Of a stretch of DNA of 64,000 bases, positions 35,321 through 44,573 are shown one piece after another. Source of the stretch: Acidimicrobiales bacterium (lineage in GTDB: Bacteria; Actinomycetota; Acidimicrobiia; Acidimicrobiales; MedAcidi-G1); contig JARQPW010000009.1 in assembly GCA_029577135.1 (NCBI GenBank), positions 1 through 64,000 of the forward strand. Reading direction: 5' to 3'. Numbering within the stretch: the stretch's first letter is position 1; each line of letters opens with the position of its first letter. The position numbers and the translations under genes are program-made. A model generated the notes under the pieces. That model was not told the origin of the DNA. It saw nothing but the letters and a program-made list of their open reading frames with translations, and searched no databases.

Positions 35321-36709
35321 ATGGTCGTGGGTGAGGTCGCCTCACCGGTCGACCTCCTCGTCATCGGCGGCGGTCCGGGCGGCTATGCGGCAGCGCTGCA
35401 CGCCGCCGGACTCGGCCGCCAGGTCACGTTGGTCGAGCGCGAGGCGCTGGGCGGGACCTGCCTCAACGTGGGGTGCATCCCGTCCAAGACACTGATCGAG
35501 GTCGCCGACGCTGTTGCGGCACCCGGGCGTGTGGCGGGATGGGGGGTGAGCGCCACCACCGAGGTCGACATGGCCGGCGTCCGTGAGCATCTGATGGCCG
35601 TCGTGGCCGACCTCACCTCGGGTGTCGCCGGCCTCCTCGAGCGGGCCGGAGTCCGGGTGATGCCGGGGGCCGCCAGGTTCAGCCGCCCCAACCGGGTGGC
35701 CGTGGAGCACGACGGCGAGCTCGAGCACCTCGAGTTCCGGCACGCCATCGTCGCAACCGGTTCCCGTCCGATCGAACTGGCGGGGCTCCCGCTCGACGGC
35801 GAGCGGGTCGTGGGTTCTTCCGGGCTCCTGTTCACCGTCGACCTCCCCGAGCACCTTGTCCTCGTGGGCGGCGGCTATGTCGGCGTGGAGTTGGCCTGCG
35901 CCTTCGCCAAGCTCGGGAGTCGCGTCACGATCGTCGAGGTCGAGGACCGGGTGCTGCCTGGATTCGGCAGACGGATCGGTCCGGCCGTCGAGCGGGGCCT
36001 GCGCAACCTCGGCGTGGGTCTGTGTCTCGCCCACCGGGCGGTCGGGGTGACCGATGACGGCCTCGCCGTCACGGGACCTGACGGCGATCTGGTGCTCCCG
36101 GCCGACCTGATCGCCGTCGTCGCGGGCAGGCGTCCCAACAGTGACACCGTCGAGATCACCTCCGCCGGAGCAACCGTCGACGAGCGCGGACTCGTCGTGG
36201 TCGATGCGCAGCGGCGGGCCACCGACCGGGTGTTCGCCATCGGCGACCTCACCGATGGCCCCGCCCTCGCCCACAAGGCGACCGCCGAGGCCGAGGTGGC
36301 GGCGGAGGCAGCCTGCGGCCGACCGGCCGGCTTCGACCCCACATGTGTCCCGATGATCGTGTTCGGCGACCCGCAGGTCCTTTCGGTGGGCCTCGACCGT
36401 GGCGAAGCTGCAGCAGCGGGGCTGGTGTCCACCTCCTCCCGATTTCCGTTCACCGCCTCCGGTCGGGCGCGGACGCTGGGCGACACCGAGGGATTCGTCG
36501 AGGTCGTCGCCGACGAGGCGGGCACCGTCATAGGGGTGCAGGCCGTCGGTGCCCACGTGGCCGAGTTGGCGGGCGAGGCGGCGCTGGCCGTCGAGACTGC
36601 GGCCACCGTCGAGGACCTGGCCGGCACGATCCACGCCCACCCCACGATGGGCGAATCGCTCATGGAGGCTGCGCTCGGTCTGGCGGGGCGCCCCGTCCAC
36701 CGCACCTGA
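35321..36709 (+). CDS. lpdA: Dihydrolipoamide dehydrogenase (E3)
   Basis: The 462-residue flavoprotein reoxidises dihydrolipoamide with NAD. It has FAD loop VIGGGPGGYAAALHAAGLG, redox pair C47/C52 in GGTCLNVGCIPSK, NAD loop VGGGYVGVELACAFAKLGS, the second FAD motif FAIGDLTDGPALAHKA and the C-terminal His-Pro-Thr (HAHPTMGESL). It follows E2 by 19 nt, completing a four-gene operon. Confidence 0.95.
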   Translation: MVVGEVASPVDLLVIGGGPGGYAAALHAAGLGRQVTLVEREALGGTCLNVGCIPSKTLIEVADAVAAPGRVAGWGVSATTEVDMAGVREHLMAVVADLTSGVAGLLERAGVRVMPGAARFSRPNRVAVEHDGELEHLEFRHAIVATGSRPIELAGLPLDGERVVGSSGLLFTVDLPEHLVLVGGGYVGVELACAFAKLGSRVTIVEVEDRVLPGFGRRIGPAVERGLRNLGVGLCLAHRAVGVTDDGLAVTGPDGDLVLPADLIAVVAGRRPNSDTVEITSAGATVDERGLVVVDAQRRATDRVFAIGDLTDGPALAHKATAEAEVAAEAACGRPAGFDPTCVPMIVFGDPQVLSVGLDRGEAAAAGLVSTSSRFPFTASGRARTLGDTEGFVEVVADEAGTVIGVQAVGAHVAELAGEAALAVETAATVEDLAGTIHAHPTMGESLMEAALGLAGRPVHRT

Positions 36710-36735
36710 AGGGGGTTCCGTACCCGGGCGCCACC

Positions 36736-36741
36736 TACGAT
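36736..36741 (+). promoter_or_regulatory. TACGAT -10 box, leaderless start of the MalY-like gene
   Basis: TACGAT ends 6 nt before the ATG at 36748. No ribosome binding site is seen. Confidence 0.55.
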
Positions 36742-36747
36742 CGCCCG

Positions 36748-37929
36748 ATGGCCCAGTTGCCCACCGGATCGCTCCCCTCTCAGGTCCACGTCGACCGCTC
36801 CGCCCGGCGGGCGGCGGGCGTCGTCAAGTGGACGAAATACGACGCCGGCGTCATGCCCGCCTGGGTGGCCGAGCACGACCTTGGTCAACCGCCAGCCGTC
36901 CACGAGCGACTGCGCGAACTGGTCGACGCCGGTGCCTACGGCTACCACGATGCCGCCGAGCCCATGGTCGAGGCGTTCTGCCGATGGGCCTCGCGGCGGC
37001 ACGGCTGGTCACCAGAAGCGGGACTGGTGCGCCCGACCACCAACGTGGTCCAGGGGGTCTGGGCGAGCGTCCAGGCGTTCACACGACCCGACCAGAAGAT
37101 CGTGCTCTCGGACCCCGTCTACTACCCGTTCCAGGACCTCGGCCCGACCACGGGGCGGGAGGTGGCCAGATGGAACCTCGTCCACGACGACGCCGGCTGG
37201 CACTACGACCTGGACGCTCTGCAGGCGCTCCTCGAGGGCGACCCCTCGATCGGCCTCCTCCTGCTGTGCCATCCCCAGAACCCGACGGGCCGGGTGCTCG
37301 ACGCCGACCAACTGACCCGCATCCTCGAACTCGCCCTCGAACACGATGTCATCATCGTGTCCGACGAGATCCACTACGACCTCGTCCACCCGGGCGCCGA
37401 GCACGTTCCGGCGCTGGCGGTTCCCGGCGCCTCCACCTGCACGATCGCCGTCACCTCCGGCATCAAGACCTTCGCCATCGGCGGCCTCCGGTGCGCCGTG
37501 GCCGTATTCGGTGACGAGCGGCTCCGTGACCGCTTCGACTCCATCCCCGAACACCTCCTGACGGTCCCCAACCGCTTCGGTTGCGAGGCCTCGATCGCCG
37601 CCTGGGACACAGGTGACGCCTGGGTCGACGACCTCAGGGCCACCCTCGACGCGAACCGGCACCGCCTCGTCGACCGCCTCCATGCCGAACTCCCCGAGGC
37701 GGGGATCCACCTCCCCGACTCCACGTTCCTCGCCTGGCTGGACCTGACGGCCTTCGGACCGGGCGATCGGCCGTCCATGTGGCTACGGGCGCAGACCGGG
37801 GTTGCCTGCGAGAGCGGACCCAAGTTCGGCGCCGGTGGCGAGGGCCATGTCCGCCTCAACTTCGGCACGACGCCCGAAGTTCTCGACGAGATCGTGGATC
37901 GCCTGGTCCAAGGCCTCGGCAGGGGCTGA
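36748..37929 (+). CDS. MalY/PatB-type PLP enzyme (cystathionine beta-lyase-like)
   Basis: The 393-residue fold-type I enzyme shows the MalY/PatB pattern: VKWTKYDAGVMPAWVAEHDL (cf. KW..y..dvlPmWVADMDF), NPTGRV, SDEIHYDLVHPGAEH and the PLP lysine in TSGIKTFAIGGLR. The family cleaves C-S bonds of cystathionine or cysteine conjugates or acts as an aminotransferase. The ATG at 36748 is set by homology; the frame is open far upstream inside lpdA but that part is not homologous. Confidence 0.87.
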   Translation: MAQLPTGSLPSQVHVDRSARRAAGVVKWTKYDAGVMPAWVAEHDLGQPPAVHERLRELVDAGAYGYHDAAEPMVEAFCRWASRRHGWSPEAGLVRPTTNVVQGVWASVQAFTRPDQKIVLSDPVYYPFQDLGPTTGREVARWNLVHDDAGWHYDLDALQALLEGDPSIGLLLLCHPQNPTGRVLDADQLTRILELALEHDVIIVSDEIHYDLVHPGAEHVPALAVPGASTCTIAVTSGIKTFAIGGLRCAVAVFGDERLRDRFDSIPEHLLTVPNRFGCEASIAAWDTGDAWVDDLRATLDANRHRLVDRLHAELPEAGIHLPDSTFLAWLDLTAFGPGDRPSMWLRAQTGVACESGPKFGAGGEGHVRLNFGTTPEVLDEIVDRLVQGLGRG

Positions 37930-37971
37930 GCCACGGTCCGCACCCCGCCCCCACTTCCCGACTCCTCCACC

Positions 37972-37977
37972 TACGCT
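37972..37977 (+). promoter_or_regulatory. TACGCT -10 box, leaderless start of the molybdopterin oxidoreductase
   Basis: TACGCT ends 6 nt before the GTG at 37984. Confidence 0.5.
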
Positions 37978-37983
37978 CGTGGT

Positions 37984-39660
37984 GTGGACATGACGGGCCG
38001 GCTCCGGGACAGCATCACCGGCGTCCTCGCAGCGGGCCTGGCTCTGGCAGTCGGCGAGTTCGCCGCCTCGCTGGTCGATCGGCTTCGCTCGCCGGTCGTC
38101 GCCGTCGGCGACCTCCTCATCGACGTGATGCCGGGCGTGGTCGTGCGGGCCTCGATTAGCACCCTCGGCTTCGCGCAGAAGCCACTCCTCCTCACCGGCA
38201 TCGTCGCGGTGACCCTCGCACTGGGGGGCCTGCTCTCTGTGCGCACGCCGACGAGGGTGCCGGTTGCCTTCGCGGCATCCGGCACCCTCGTCGGATGGGC
38301 GATGGCCCGTAGCCCGCTGGCCTCGACCGCCGGCAGTTGGCTCCTCGCCATCCTCATGGTCGGCGTCGGCCTGCTGGCCCTGAGGGGTACCCCCAGGCCC
38401 TCCGAGGAGGCCATGGGTGCCGCCAACCCACCCGAGGATCCCCGGGTCAAGTACGCCGACCGGCGGAGTTTCCTCGCCTATGCGGGGGGCATGTCGACCA
38501 CTGCCGTTGCGCTCGTGGGTGCGGGCCGCTTCATCTCGGACAGGTCGGCCCAGGAGGCACGAGCCAGGTTCCAGTTGCCCACCACGACGGCCCCGCCCAC
38601 CACCACCGCCCCGCCCACCACCACCGCCCCGCCCACCACCACCGCCCCGCCCACCACCACCGCCCCGCCCACCACCACCGCCCCCACGACCACCGCCCCG
38701 CCCACCACCACCGCCCCCACGACCACCGCCCCCACGACCACCGCCCCACCACCCTCCCTTCCCGATGTCGACGGGCTCGATCCATGGATAACCCCGAACG
38801 CCGACTTCTACCGGATCGACACGGCGTTGACCGTTCCGATCGTGGATCCCACGGACTGGTCGCTGACCCTCGATGGCCTGGTGGCGGAGTCAGTGACGCT
38901 CACCCTCGACGACCTGCTGGCCATGGAGGTCCTCGACGCCACCGTCACGCTCGCCTGCGTCTCTAACCCGGTCGGCGGGCCGCTGGTCGGCAACGCCGTC
39001 TGGACCGGGGTCCTGCTCACCGACGTCCTCGACCTTGTCGACCCGCTGCCGGAGGCCGAGCAGGTCCTTGCCTGGTCGGTCGACGGATTCTCGGCCGGCT
39101 TCCCGCTCGTGACGGCGCTCGACGGGCGGACTGCGCTGGTGGCCTTCGGCATGAACGGTGAGCCGCTGCCACTCCCCCACGGCTTCCCCGTGCGCCTCGT
39201 GGTACCGGGTCTGTACGGCTACGTCTCGGCGGTGAAGTGGCTGTCGCGGCTCGAACTCTCCCGCTTCGAACGTGACGGCTTCTGGATCGACAAGGGCTGG
39301 TCCAAGGACGCACCGGTCAAGATCTCGTCACGCATCGACGTTCCCGCACAGGGACAGGTCGAGGCCGGCACGGTGCCGGTGGCGGGAGTGGCTTGGTACC
39401 CGGACGTCGGCGTCGCTGCGGTCGAGGTCTCGGTCGACTTCGGCCCGTGGCAGACCTGCCGCCTGGGTGAGGCCGACGGCCCCGGACTGGAGGGCGAGGC
39501 CTGGGTGCAGTGGCTCCACCTGTGGGAGCCCGAACCCGGCAGGTACCGGATCCGTGTGCGGGCGTTCGGCAGCGATGGGACGATGCAGTCTCCCGAGAGA
39601 GTGGCAGCGGCGCCCAACGGCGCCGAGGGGTACCACGAGATCAGTGTGACGGTGGCCTGA
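37984..39660 (+). CDS. Membrane-anchored sulfite-oxidase-family molybdopterin enzyme
   Basis: The 558-residue protein has four or so N-terminal helices (residues ~10-145), a cytoplasmic/Tat-like turn DRRSFLAYAGGMSTTAVALVGAG, a long TTTAPP linker (~200-258) and then a SUOX-type domain. The latter carries the molybdenum-ligating Cys in TLACVSNPVGG, PLPHGFPVRLVVPGLYGYVSAVKWL (in parts) and a C-terminal Mo-co dimerisation domain (VEVSVDFGPWQTC). The layout matches actinobacterial Rv0218-like proteins. The enzyme domain would face outside. Substrate unknown. Confidence 0.88.
   Translation: MDMTGRLRDSITGVLAAGLALAVGEFAASLVDRLRSPVVAVGDLLIDVMPGVVVRASISTLGFAQKPLLLTGIVAVTLALGGLLSVRTPTRVPVAFAASGTLVGWAMARSPLASTAGSWLLAILMVGVGLLALRGTPRPSEEAMGAANPPEDPRVKYADRRSFLAYAGGMSTTAVALVGAGRFISDRSAQEARARFQLPTTTAPPTTTAPPTTTAPPTTTAPPTTTAPPTTTAPTTTAPPTTTAPTTTAPTTTAPPPSLPDVDGLDPWITPNADFYRIDTALTVPIVDPTDWSLTLDGLVAESVTLTLDDLLAMEVLDATVTLACVSNPVGGPLVGNAVWTGVLLTDVLDLVDPLPEAEQVLAWSVDGFSAGFPLVTALDGRTALVAFGMNGEPLPLPHGFPVRLVVPGLYGYVSAVKWLSRLELSRFERDGFWIDKGWSKDAPVKISSRIDVPAQGQVEAGTVPVAGVAWYPDVGVAAVEVSVDFGPWQTCRLGEADGPGLEGEAWVQWLHLWEPEPGRYRIRVRAFGSDGTMQSPERVAAAPNGAEGYHEISVTVA
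38580..38752 (+). repeat. Coding tandem repeat of CCCACCACCACCGCC units
   Basis: This stretch of the 37984 gene encodes a (T)TTAPP / TTTAPTTTAP linker. The DNA units are 18-bp and 15-bp variants and nearly identical, so the length is likely to vary between strains. Confidence 0.85.
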
Positions 39661-39686
39661 CCGGGGCAGGACCCCGGTGTTGATTG

Positions 39687-40511
39687 CTAGCCGGCAGCAG
39701 TGGTGGTGGTCGTCGTCTCCGCAGCGGCCGTGGTCGTGGTCTCCGCGGCTGCCGTCGTGGTCGTCTCCGCGGCTGCCGTCGTGGTCGTGGTCTCAGCGGC
39801 TGCAGTCGTCGTGGTCGTCTCCGCGGCTGCCGTGGTCGTGGTCTCCTCGGTTCCGGCCACCGTCGTGGTCGTCTCCGCGGCGGCCGTGGTCGTGGTGTCC
39901 TCGGTTCCGGCCACCGTCGTGGTCGTCTCCGGTGCGGCCGTGGTCTCCGTGGCAACCGTGGTCTCCGGTGGGACCGTGGTCTCCGGTGGACGGTTCGGGA
40001 CGTTGTCGGTGGGAAGGCCCCGGGCCTCGAGTTCGGCGATGTGGGCCGCCTGCGTTCCCGGGCCGTACCAGCCGTCGGCGGTGACGCCGAGCAGGGTCTG
40101 GAGGGCAGCGGCCTCTTCGCTCGGTCCCCATTCATAGACGAAGGTCAGGACGTCCTCTTCGTCGATGGACACCAGGGGTGGGGCGGTGGTCGTAGCGGCC
40201 ATCGATGTCGTGGCCGCTGAGCCGGAGGCCTTGGTGGTCGTCGTGGTGGCGGAGGAGCCGGAGGCCTTGGTGGTGGTCGTCGTGGTGGCGGAGGAGCCGG
40301 GGGCCTTTGTCGTGGTCGTCGTGGTCTGCAGAGGTGCCGATGCCAGCACGGACACCTCGGTCTCGATGGCGATCAGGTCCTCGCGCAACTGGACGATCTC
40401 AGCCCTGATTTGTTCGATCTCGTCGTCGTTGGTCTCGAGCAGGCCGCAGCCGGTGGCACCTAGGGCCAGGATCGCCGCAAGGGCCGTCGCAGTCACCATG
40501 TGTCGTCGCAT
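39687..40511 (-). CDS. Thr-rich secreted lipoprotein with peptidoglycan-binding-like segment
   Basis: The 274-residue protein begins with a lipoprotein signal (TATALAAILALGATGCG). A heptad-rich helix follows (DDEIEQIRAEIVQLREDLIAIETEV), then a TTTTTKASG linker. A short folded part at ~118-170 (FVYEWGPSEEAAALQTLLGVTADGWYGPGTQAAHIAEL, in parts) resembles a PG_binding_1 module. The last ~95 residues are low-complexity Thr/Ala/Glu (ETTTTAAA repeats). A cell-wall spacer or surface adhesin is plausible. The ATG at 40499 is an alternative start. Confidence 0.7.
   Translation of the reverse strand: MRRHMVTATALAAILALGATGCGLLETNDDEIEQIRAEIVQLREDLIAIETEVSVLASAPLQTTTTTTKAPGSSATTTTTTKASGSSATTTTTKASGSAATTSMAATTTAPPLVSIDEEDVLTFVYEWGPSEEAAALQTLLGVTADGWYGPGTQAAHIAELEARGLPTDNVPNRPPETTVPPETTVATETTAAPETTTTVAGTEDTTTTAAAETTTTVAGTEETTTTAAAETTTTTAAAETTTTTAAAETTTTAAAETTTTAAAETTTTTTAAG
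39690..39950 (-). repeat. Low-complexity coding repeat (ETTTT/AAA)
   Basis: About 260 bp made of 15-24-bp units encode ETTTTAAA and TVAGTEETTTT variants at the C-terminus of the lipoprotein. Confidence 0.85.
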
Positions 40512-40685
40512 TGCGGCAGTCTTTCAGATCGTCGGAAGGAAGTGGTAGCGCCTGACCGTATCGGAGGGGACTGCCGAAGGGTACCTCCGATCATCGCCCA
40601 CTCGCATCGCCCACACCATGGCCAGCGCGCATCGCCCTCCCGACACCCACCTGCCTACGATCAGAGGCAACCAGGAGGGGAAGCC

Positions 40686-41531
40686 GTGTCCGATTTCGAG
40701 AAGTTCATCGACGACCTCGACTTCGGTGAGGGTCCGCGCTGGCACGACGGTCGACTCTGGTACTCCGACTTCTTCCAGCACCGGGTCTACGCCGTGTCCT
40801 CCGGCGGAGAGCGTGAGGTCATCCTGGACCTGGGCGACGAACAGCCGTCCGGACTCGGCTGGTTGCCGGACGGTTCGCTCCTGGTGGTCGGGATGACCCG
40901 CCGCCAGGTACTTCGGGCAACGGCCGATGGCGACCTTTCGATCCACGCCGACCTGTCGGGAGTCGCTGCCTGGCACTGCAACGACATGGTCGTCGACGTC
41001 CGAGGCAATGCCTACGTCGGCAACTTCGGCTTCGACATCGAGAACCTTGACAGTCCGGCCAACGCCGACCTTGCACTGGTCCGAGCCGACGGAAGCGTGG
41101 AGGTCGCCGCCGAGGGACTCGGATTCCCGAACGGGTCGGTCATCACCCCCGATGGATCGACCCTGATCGTCGGCGAGACGATGGGCCAGTGCTACACGGC
41201 GTTCACGATCGGCGACGACGGCTCCCTCTCCGAGCGACGCACCTGGGCCGAGGTGCCGGGCACTGCACCCGACGGCTGCTCCCTCGACGAGGACGGAGCT
41301 ATCTGGTTCGCCAACGCTGCCGCCCCCGAGGTCGTGCGGGTGGCCGAAGGTGGCGAGATCCTCGAGCGGCGTGCCACCCCGCAGAGTGCCTTCGCCTGCA
41401 TCCTCGGCGGCGAGGACGGCCGGACCCTCTTCGTGCTCACCTCTCCCGGGTTCAGGGCTGACTCGGCCGGTTCGGCCGCCGGCGCTATCTGGACCACCCG
41501 CGTCGACAGCCCGGGGACCGGCCTTCCGTAG
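40686..41531 (+). CDS. SMP-30/gluconolactonase-family protein
   Basis: The 281-residue beta-propeller protein shows the family pattern: FGEGPRWHDGRLWYSDFFQHRVY (metal Glu in GEGPRW, in parts), WHCNDMVVDVRGNAYVGNFG (Asn/Asp ligands), FPNGSVITPDGSTLIVGET and APDGCSLDEDGAIWFAN. The family are calcium-dependent lactonases acting on sugar lactones. The GTG at 40686 is preceded by AGGAGG at the right spacing, and TACGAT ~25 nt further upstream may be its -10. Confidence 0.87.
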   Translation: MSDFEKFIDDLDFGEGPRWHDGRLWYSDFFQHRVYAVSSGGEREVILDLGDEQPSGLGWLPDGSLLVVGMTRRQVLRATADGDLSIHADLSGVAAWHCNDMVVDVRGNAYVGNFGFDIENLDSPANADLALVRADGSVEVAAEGLGFPNGSVITPDGSTLIVGETMGQCYTAFTIGDDGSLSERRTWAEVPGTAPDGCSLDEDGAIWFANAAAPEVVRVAEGGEILERRATPQSAFACILGGEDGRTLFVLTSPGFRADSAGSAAGAIWTTRVDSPGTGLP

Positions 41532-41540
41532 GCGGTCGGC

Positions 41541-42995
41541 TCAGATGCCGCCGATGGCGACGTACTTGGTCTCGAGGTACTCGTCGAGGCCGTGGTGGGA
41601 CCCCTCCCGACCGATTCCTGACTCCTTGAAGCCGCCGAACGGCGCCACCTCGGTGGAGATCAGGCCGGTGTTCACGCCGACCATGCCGTACTCGAGGCCC
41701 TCGCTGACCCGCCAGATGCGCCCCATGTCGGCGGCGTAGAAGTAGGACGCCAGGCCGTAAACGGTGTCGTTGGCGATGGCGATGCCCTCCTCCTCCGTGG
41801 AGAACCGGAAGAGCGGCGCCACCGGGCCGAAGATCTCCTCTCCGTGGATCGCCATGTCGGGCGTAACGTCGGTGAGGACGGTGACTTCATAGTAGGTGCG
41901 CCCGAGGACGTGGCGGCGGCCGCCGGTGAGGACTCCGGCGCCCTCGGCGAGTGCGCCCTGCACGAGCTGTTCGACCTTGTCGATGGCGTCCTCGTTGACG
42001 AGCGGGCCGATCTCGCTGGTCTCGTCGATCCCGGGACCGACCTTCAGCTCGGCGACGGCTTCGGCGAACTTTTTGGCGAACTCGTCGTAGACGCCGTCCT
42101 GGACGAGGAAGCGGTTGGCGCAGACGCACGTCTGGCCGCTGTTGCGGTACTTCGAGATGATGGCGCCCTCGACGGCGGCGTCGACGTCGGCGTCGTCGAA
42201 CACGATGAACGGGGCGTTGCCGCCCAATTCCATGGATGCCTTCTTGACGGTGCCGGCGGCCTGGCCGAGGAGCAGCTTGCCGATCGGAGTCGAGCCGGTG
42301 AAGGAGATCTTGCGGATCGTCGGGTTGGTGGTGAGCTCGCGGCCGACGGCGGCGCTGTCCGTTGCGGGGATGACGTTGAGCAGCCCGGGGGGCAGGCCGG
42401 CGCGGTCCGCCAGTTCGGCGGCGGCGAGGGCGCTCAGCGGGGTCTCGCTGGCCGGGCGCACGAGGCTGGCACAGCCGGCGGCGAGGGCCGGGGCGACCTT
42501 ACGGGTGATCATGGCCTGCGGGAAGTTCCAGGGCGTGATGGCCGAGACCACGCCGATGGGCTGCTTCAGGACGAGCAGTCGCTTGGTCGGGTCGTGGGTG
42601 GGGATGACCTCGCCGTAGGCCCTCTTGCCCTCCTCGGCGAACCAGTCGATGAAGTTGGCCGCGTAGACGACCTCGCCACGCGACTCGCCGATGGGCTTGC
42701 CCATCTCGAGGGTCATGATCCGGGCGAGGTCCTCCTTGTGCTCGAGGAAGAGCTCGTACCAGCGGCGCAGGATCAGGCCGCGGTCCTTGGCAGTGCGGAC
42801 CGCCCACGCCTTCTGGGCTCCCTCGGCGAGGCCGATCGCCCGACGGGTCTCGTCGACGCCGAGGTCGGCGACGGTACCCACGACATCGCCGGTGGCGGGG
42901 TCGGTGACGTCGAAGGTGGCCCCCGAGTCGGCGTCGATCCACTCGCCGCCTACATACGCCTGGGTCCTCAGAAGGGTCGGGTCCCGAAGTTCCAC
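41541..42995 (-). CDS. gabD: Succinate-semialdehyde dehydrogenase-type aldehyde dehydrogenase
   Basis: The 484-residue enzyme matches GabD: ELRDPTLLRTQAYVGGEWIDA at the N-terminus, WNFPQAMITRKVAPALAAGC, the catalytic Glu in MELGGNAPFIVFDDADVD (in parts), catalytic Cys in NSGQTCVCANR, and PFGGFKESGIGREGS at the end. It oxidises succinate semialdehyde to succinate with NAD(P). The GTG at 42995 is chosen because it aligns with GabD starts and has GAGAGG upstream; ATG 43016 is the alternative. Confidence 0.9.
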   Translation of the reverse strand: MELRDPTLLRTQAYVGGEWIDADSGATFDVTDPATGDVVGTVADLGVDETRRAIGLAEGAQKAWAVRTAKDRGLILRRWYELFLEHKEDLARIMTLEMGKPIGESRGEVVYAANFIDWFAEEGKRAYGEVIPTHDPTKRLLVLKQPIGVVSAITPWNFPQAMITRKVAPALAAGCASLVRPASETPLSALAAAELADRAGLPPGLLNVIPATDSAAVGRELTTNPTIRKISFTGSTPIGKLLLGQAAGTVKKASMELGGNAPFIVFDDADVDAAVEGAIISKYRNSGQTCVCANRFLVQDGVYDEFAKKFAEAVAELKVGPGIDETSEIGPLVNEDAIDKVEQLVQGALAEGAGVLTGGRRHVLGRTYYEVTVLTDVTPDMAIHGEEIFGPVAPLFRFSTEEEGIAIANDTVYGLASYFYAADMGRIWRVSEGLEYGMVGVNTGLISTEVAPFGGFKESGIGREGSHHGLDEYLETKYVAIGGI

Positions 42996-43092
42996 GGAGC
43001 GTTCCTCTCGTGTCATCGTCGAACGCGCCGCAGCGTAGTGACGGTGGCCACGATCATCCACCGGACGCTCGTTTCGGCGCGAGACTCCCGGC

Positions 43093-43488
43093 ATGTCGAC
43101 ACGTATGAGGGGGCTGCTCGCCGTCCTCCTCGGGCTGGGGATGGCCGCTTCGGGCGTGATGCACTTCGTCGATCCCGGCTACTTCGAACCGCTCGTCCCG
43201 GGGCAACTGGGCAGCGCCGCCGCCTGGGTGTTCGTGAGCGGGGTGGCCGAGATCGTGGTCGGCCTCGGCCTCGTGATGACCCGGTCCCGTCGCGACGCTG
43301 CGACCGCCCTGGCCGTGCTCCTCGTCGTGCTCTACGTCGGCAACCTCAACATGTGGGTCAACGACATCACGATCGGCGAAACCAACCTGTCGACCACCGG
43401 CCACCTGATCCGGACACTCGTCCAGGTCCTGCTCATCGCCGCCGCCCTCTGGATCGCCGGACGCCTCCCACGGAAGCGGCCGACCTGA
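43093..43488 (+). CDS. DoxX-like membrane protein
   Basis: The 131-residue protein has four hydrophobic helices with the DoxX-like start (GLLAVLLGLGMAASGVMHFVDPGYFEPLVP, in parts) and a middle helix pair (VFVSGVAEIVVGLGLVM, ALAVLLVVLYVGNLNMWV). Function is unknown; relatives are linked to redox stress and quinone reactions. It diverges from gabD across 97 bp. Confidence 0.8.
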   Translation: MSTRMRGLLAVLLGLGMAASGVMHFVDPGYFEPLVPGQLGSAAAWVFVSGVAEIVVGLGLVMTRSRRDAATALAVLLVVLYVGNLNMWVNDITIGETNLSTTGHLIRTLVQVLLIAAALWIAGRLPRKRPT

Positions 43489-43596
43489 GTCGTCGGGAGG
43501 GCCGTTGTCGGGGGTCCTTCCCGTGGACCACCAGCGCCTCGGATGGTAGACCGACCGTCACGACAGGCAGTTCGAAGAGGGAAGGGTGATAGCACG

Positions 43597-44499
43597 ATGG
43601 CGAGCCCAGAGGCACTGGCGATCAAGGAGCAGCTGCGGTTGCTTGGCGAAACGGTCGGCGGGACGGAATCGGTCGAGGAGCAGCGGGCCCAGTTCGAGAT
43701 GGCGGTCGCCATGATGACCGTCGCTCCCGAAGGGGTGGCCTGGACCGAGGTGGATGCCGGGGGCGTGCCGGCGATCTGGGCCGACGCCGACGAGAGATCG
43801 AGCGACCATGTCGTGATGTACGTGCACGGTGGCGGCTATGTGATCGGCTCGGCCACCGGCTACCGCAACTTCACCGGTCAGTTGGCGTGTGCCGTGGGCT
43901 GTCGCGTGCTGAGCGTCGACTACCGCCTCGCACCCGAGCACCCGCATCCGGCGGCGGTCGAGGACAGCACCACCGCCTACCGGTGGCTGCTCGACCAGGG
44001 TTTCGGTGCCGACCGGCTCGCCATAAGCGGCGACTCTGCCGGCGGGGGCCTCACCGTGTCGACGCTGCTCAAGCTACGTGACGACGCCACCCCCCTGCCG
44101 GTGGCGGGCGTGCCGATCTCGCCCTGGGTCGACATGGAGGGCATCGGCGAGTCGATGACGACCCGCGCCGAGGTGGACATGCTGGTCGACGAGGTCGGCC
44201 TGAAGGGCATGGCCGAGATGTTCCTCGCCGGCCAGGATGCCCGTGACCCGCTGGCTGCACCCCTCTACGGCGACTTCTCCGGCCTCCCACCGCTGCTCAT
44301 CCAGGTCGGCGACGAGGAGACCCTGCTCGACGACTCCACCCGGCTGGCCGAGGCGGCGAAATCGGCCGGCGTCGAGGTGCGGCTCGACGTGTTCCCCGAG
44401 ATGCAGCACGTGTTCCAGCTCTTCACCGGCAACATGCCCGAAGCCGACGAGGCCGTCGCCCAGATCGGCGCCTGGCTCCGACCAAGACTGGGCCTGTAG
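43597..44499 (+). CDS. Alpha/beta hydrolase, hormone-sensitive-lipase-type esterase
   Basis: The 300-residue enzyme has the HSL oxyanion motif HGGGYVIG, nucleophile GDSAGG, acid Asp in VGDEETLLDDS and the His in EMQHVFQ. The family hydrolyses short acyl esters. The ATG at 43597 follows a GGAAGGG ribosome binding site. Its stop lies in the first unit of a 14-bp tandem repeat. Confidence 0.9.
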   Translation: MASPEALAIKEQLRLLGETVGGTESVEEQRAQFEMAVAMMTVAPEGVAWTEVDAGGVPAIWADADERSSDHVVMYVHGGGYVIGSATGYRNFTGQLACAVGCRVLSVDYRLAPEHPHPAAVEDSTTAYRWLLDQGFGADRLAISGDSAGGGLTVSTLLKLRDDATPLPVAGVPISPWVDMEGIGESMTTRAEVDMLVDEVGLKGMAEMFLAGQDARDPLAAPLYGDFSGLPPLLIQVGDEETLLDDSTRLAEAAKSAGVEVRLDVFPEMQHVFQLFTGNMPEADEAVAQIGAWLRPRLGL

Positions 44500-44562
44500 A
44501 ACGGGGCCTGTAGGACGGGGCCTGTAGGACGGGGCCTGTAGGACGGGGCCTGTAGGACGGGG
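44493..44562. repeat. Five tandem copies of a 14-bp unit at the end of the esterase gene
   Basis: The unit is CCTGTAGGACGGGG, starting at 44493, 44507, 44521, 44535 and 44549; the first has one substitution. Each unit holds a TAG, and the first supplies the esterase stop codon. Confidence 0.95.
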
Positions 44563-44573
44563 CCTGCGGAGCT

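Noticed and set aside
37984-38760. Hydrophobic and low-complexity minus-strand frames opposite the TTTAPP linker
   Set aside because: Sequences such as VVVGGAVVVG are the complement of the Thr/Pro repeat and not a real membrane protein.
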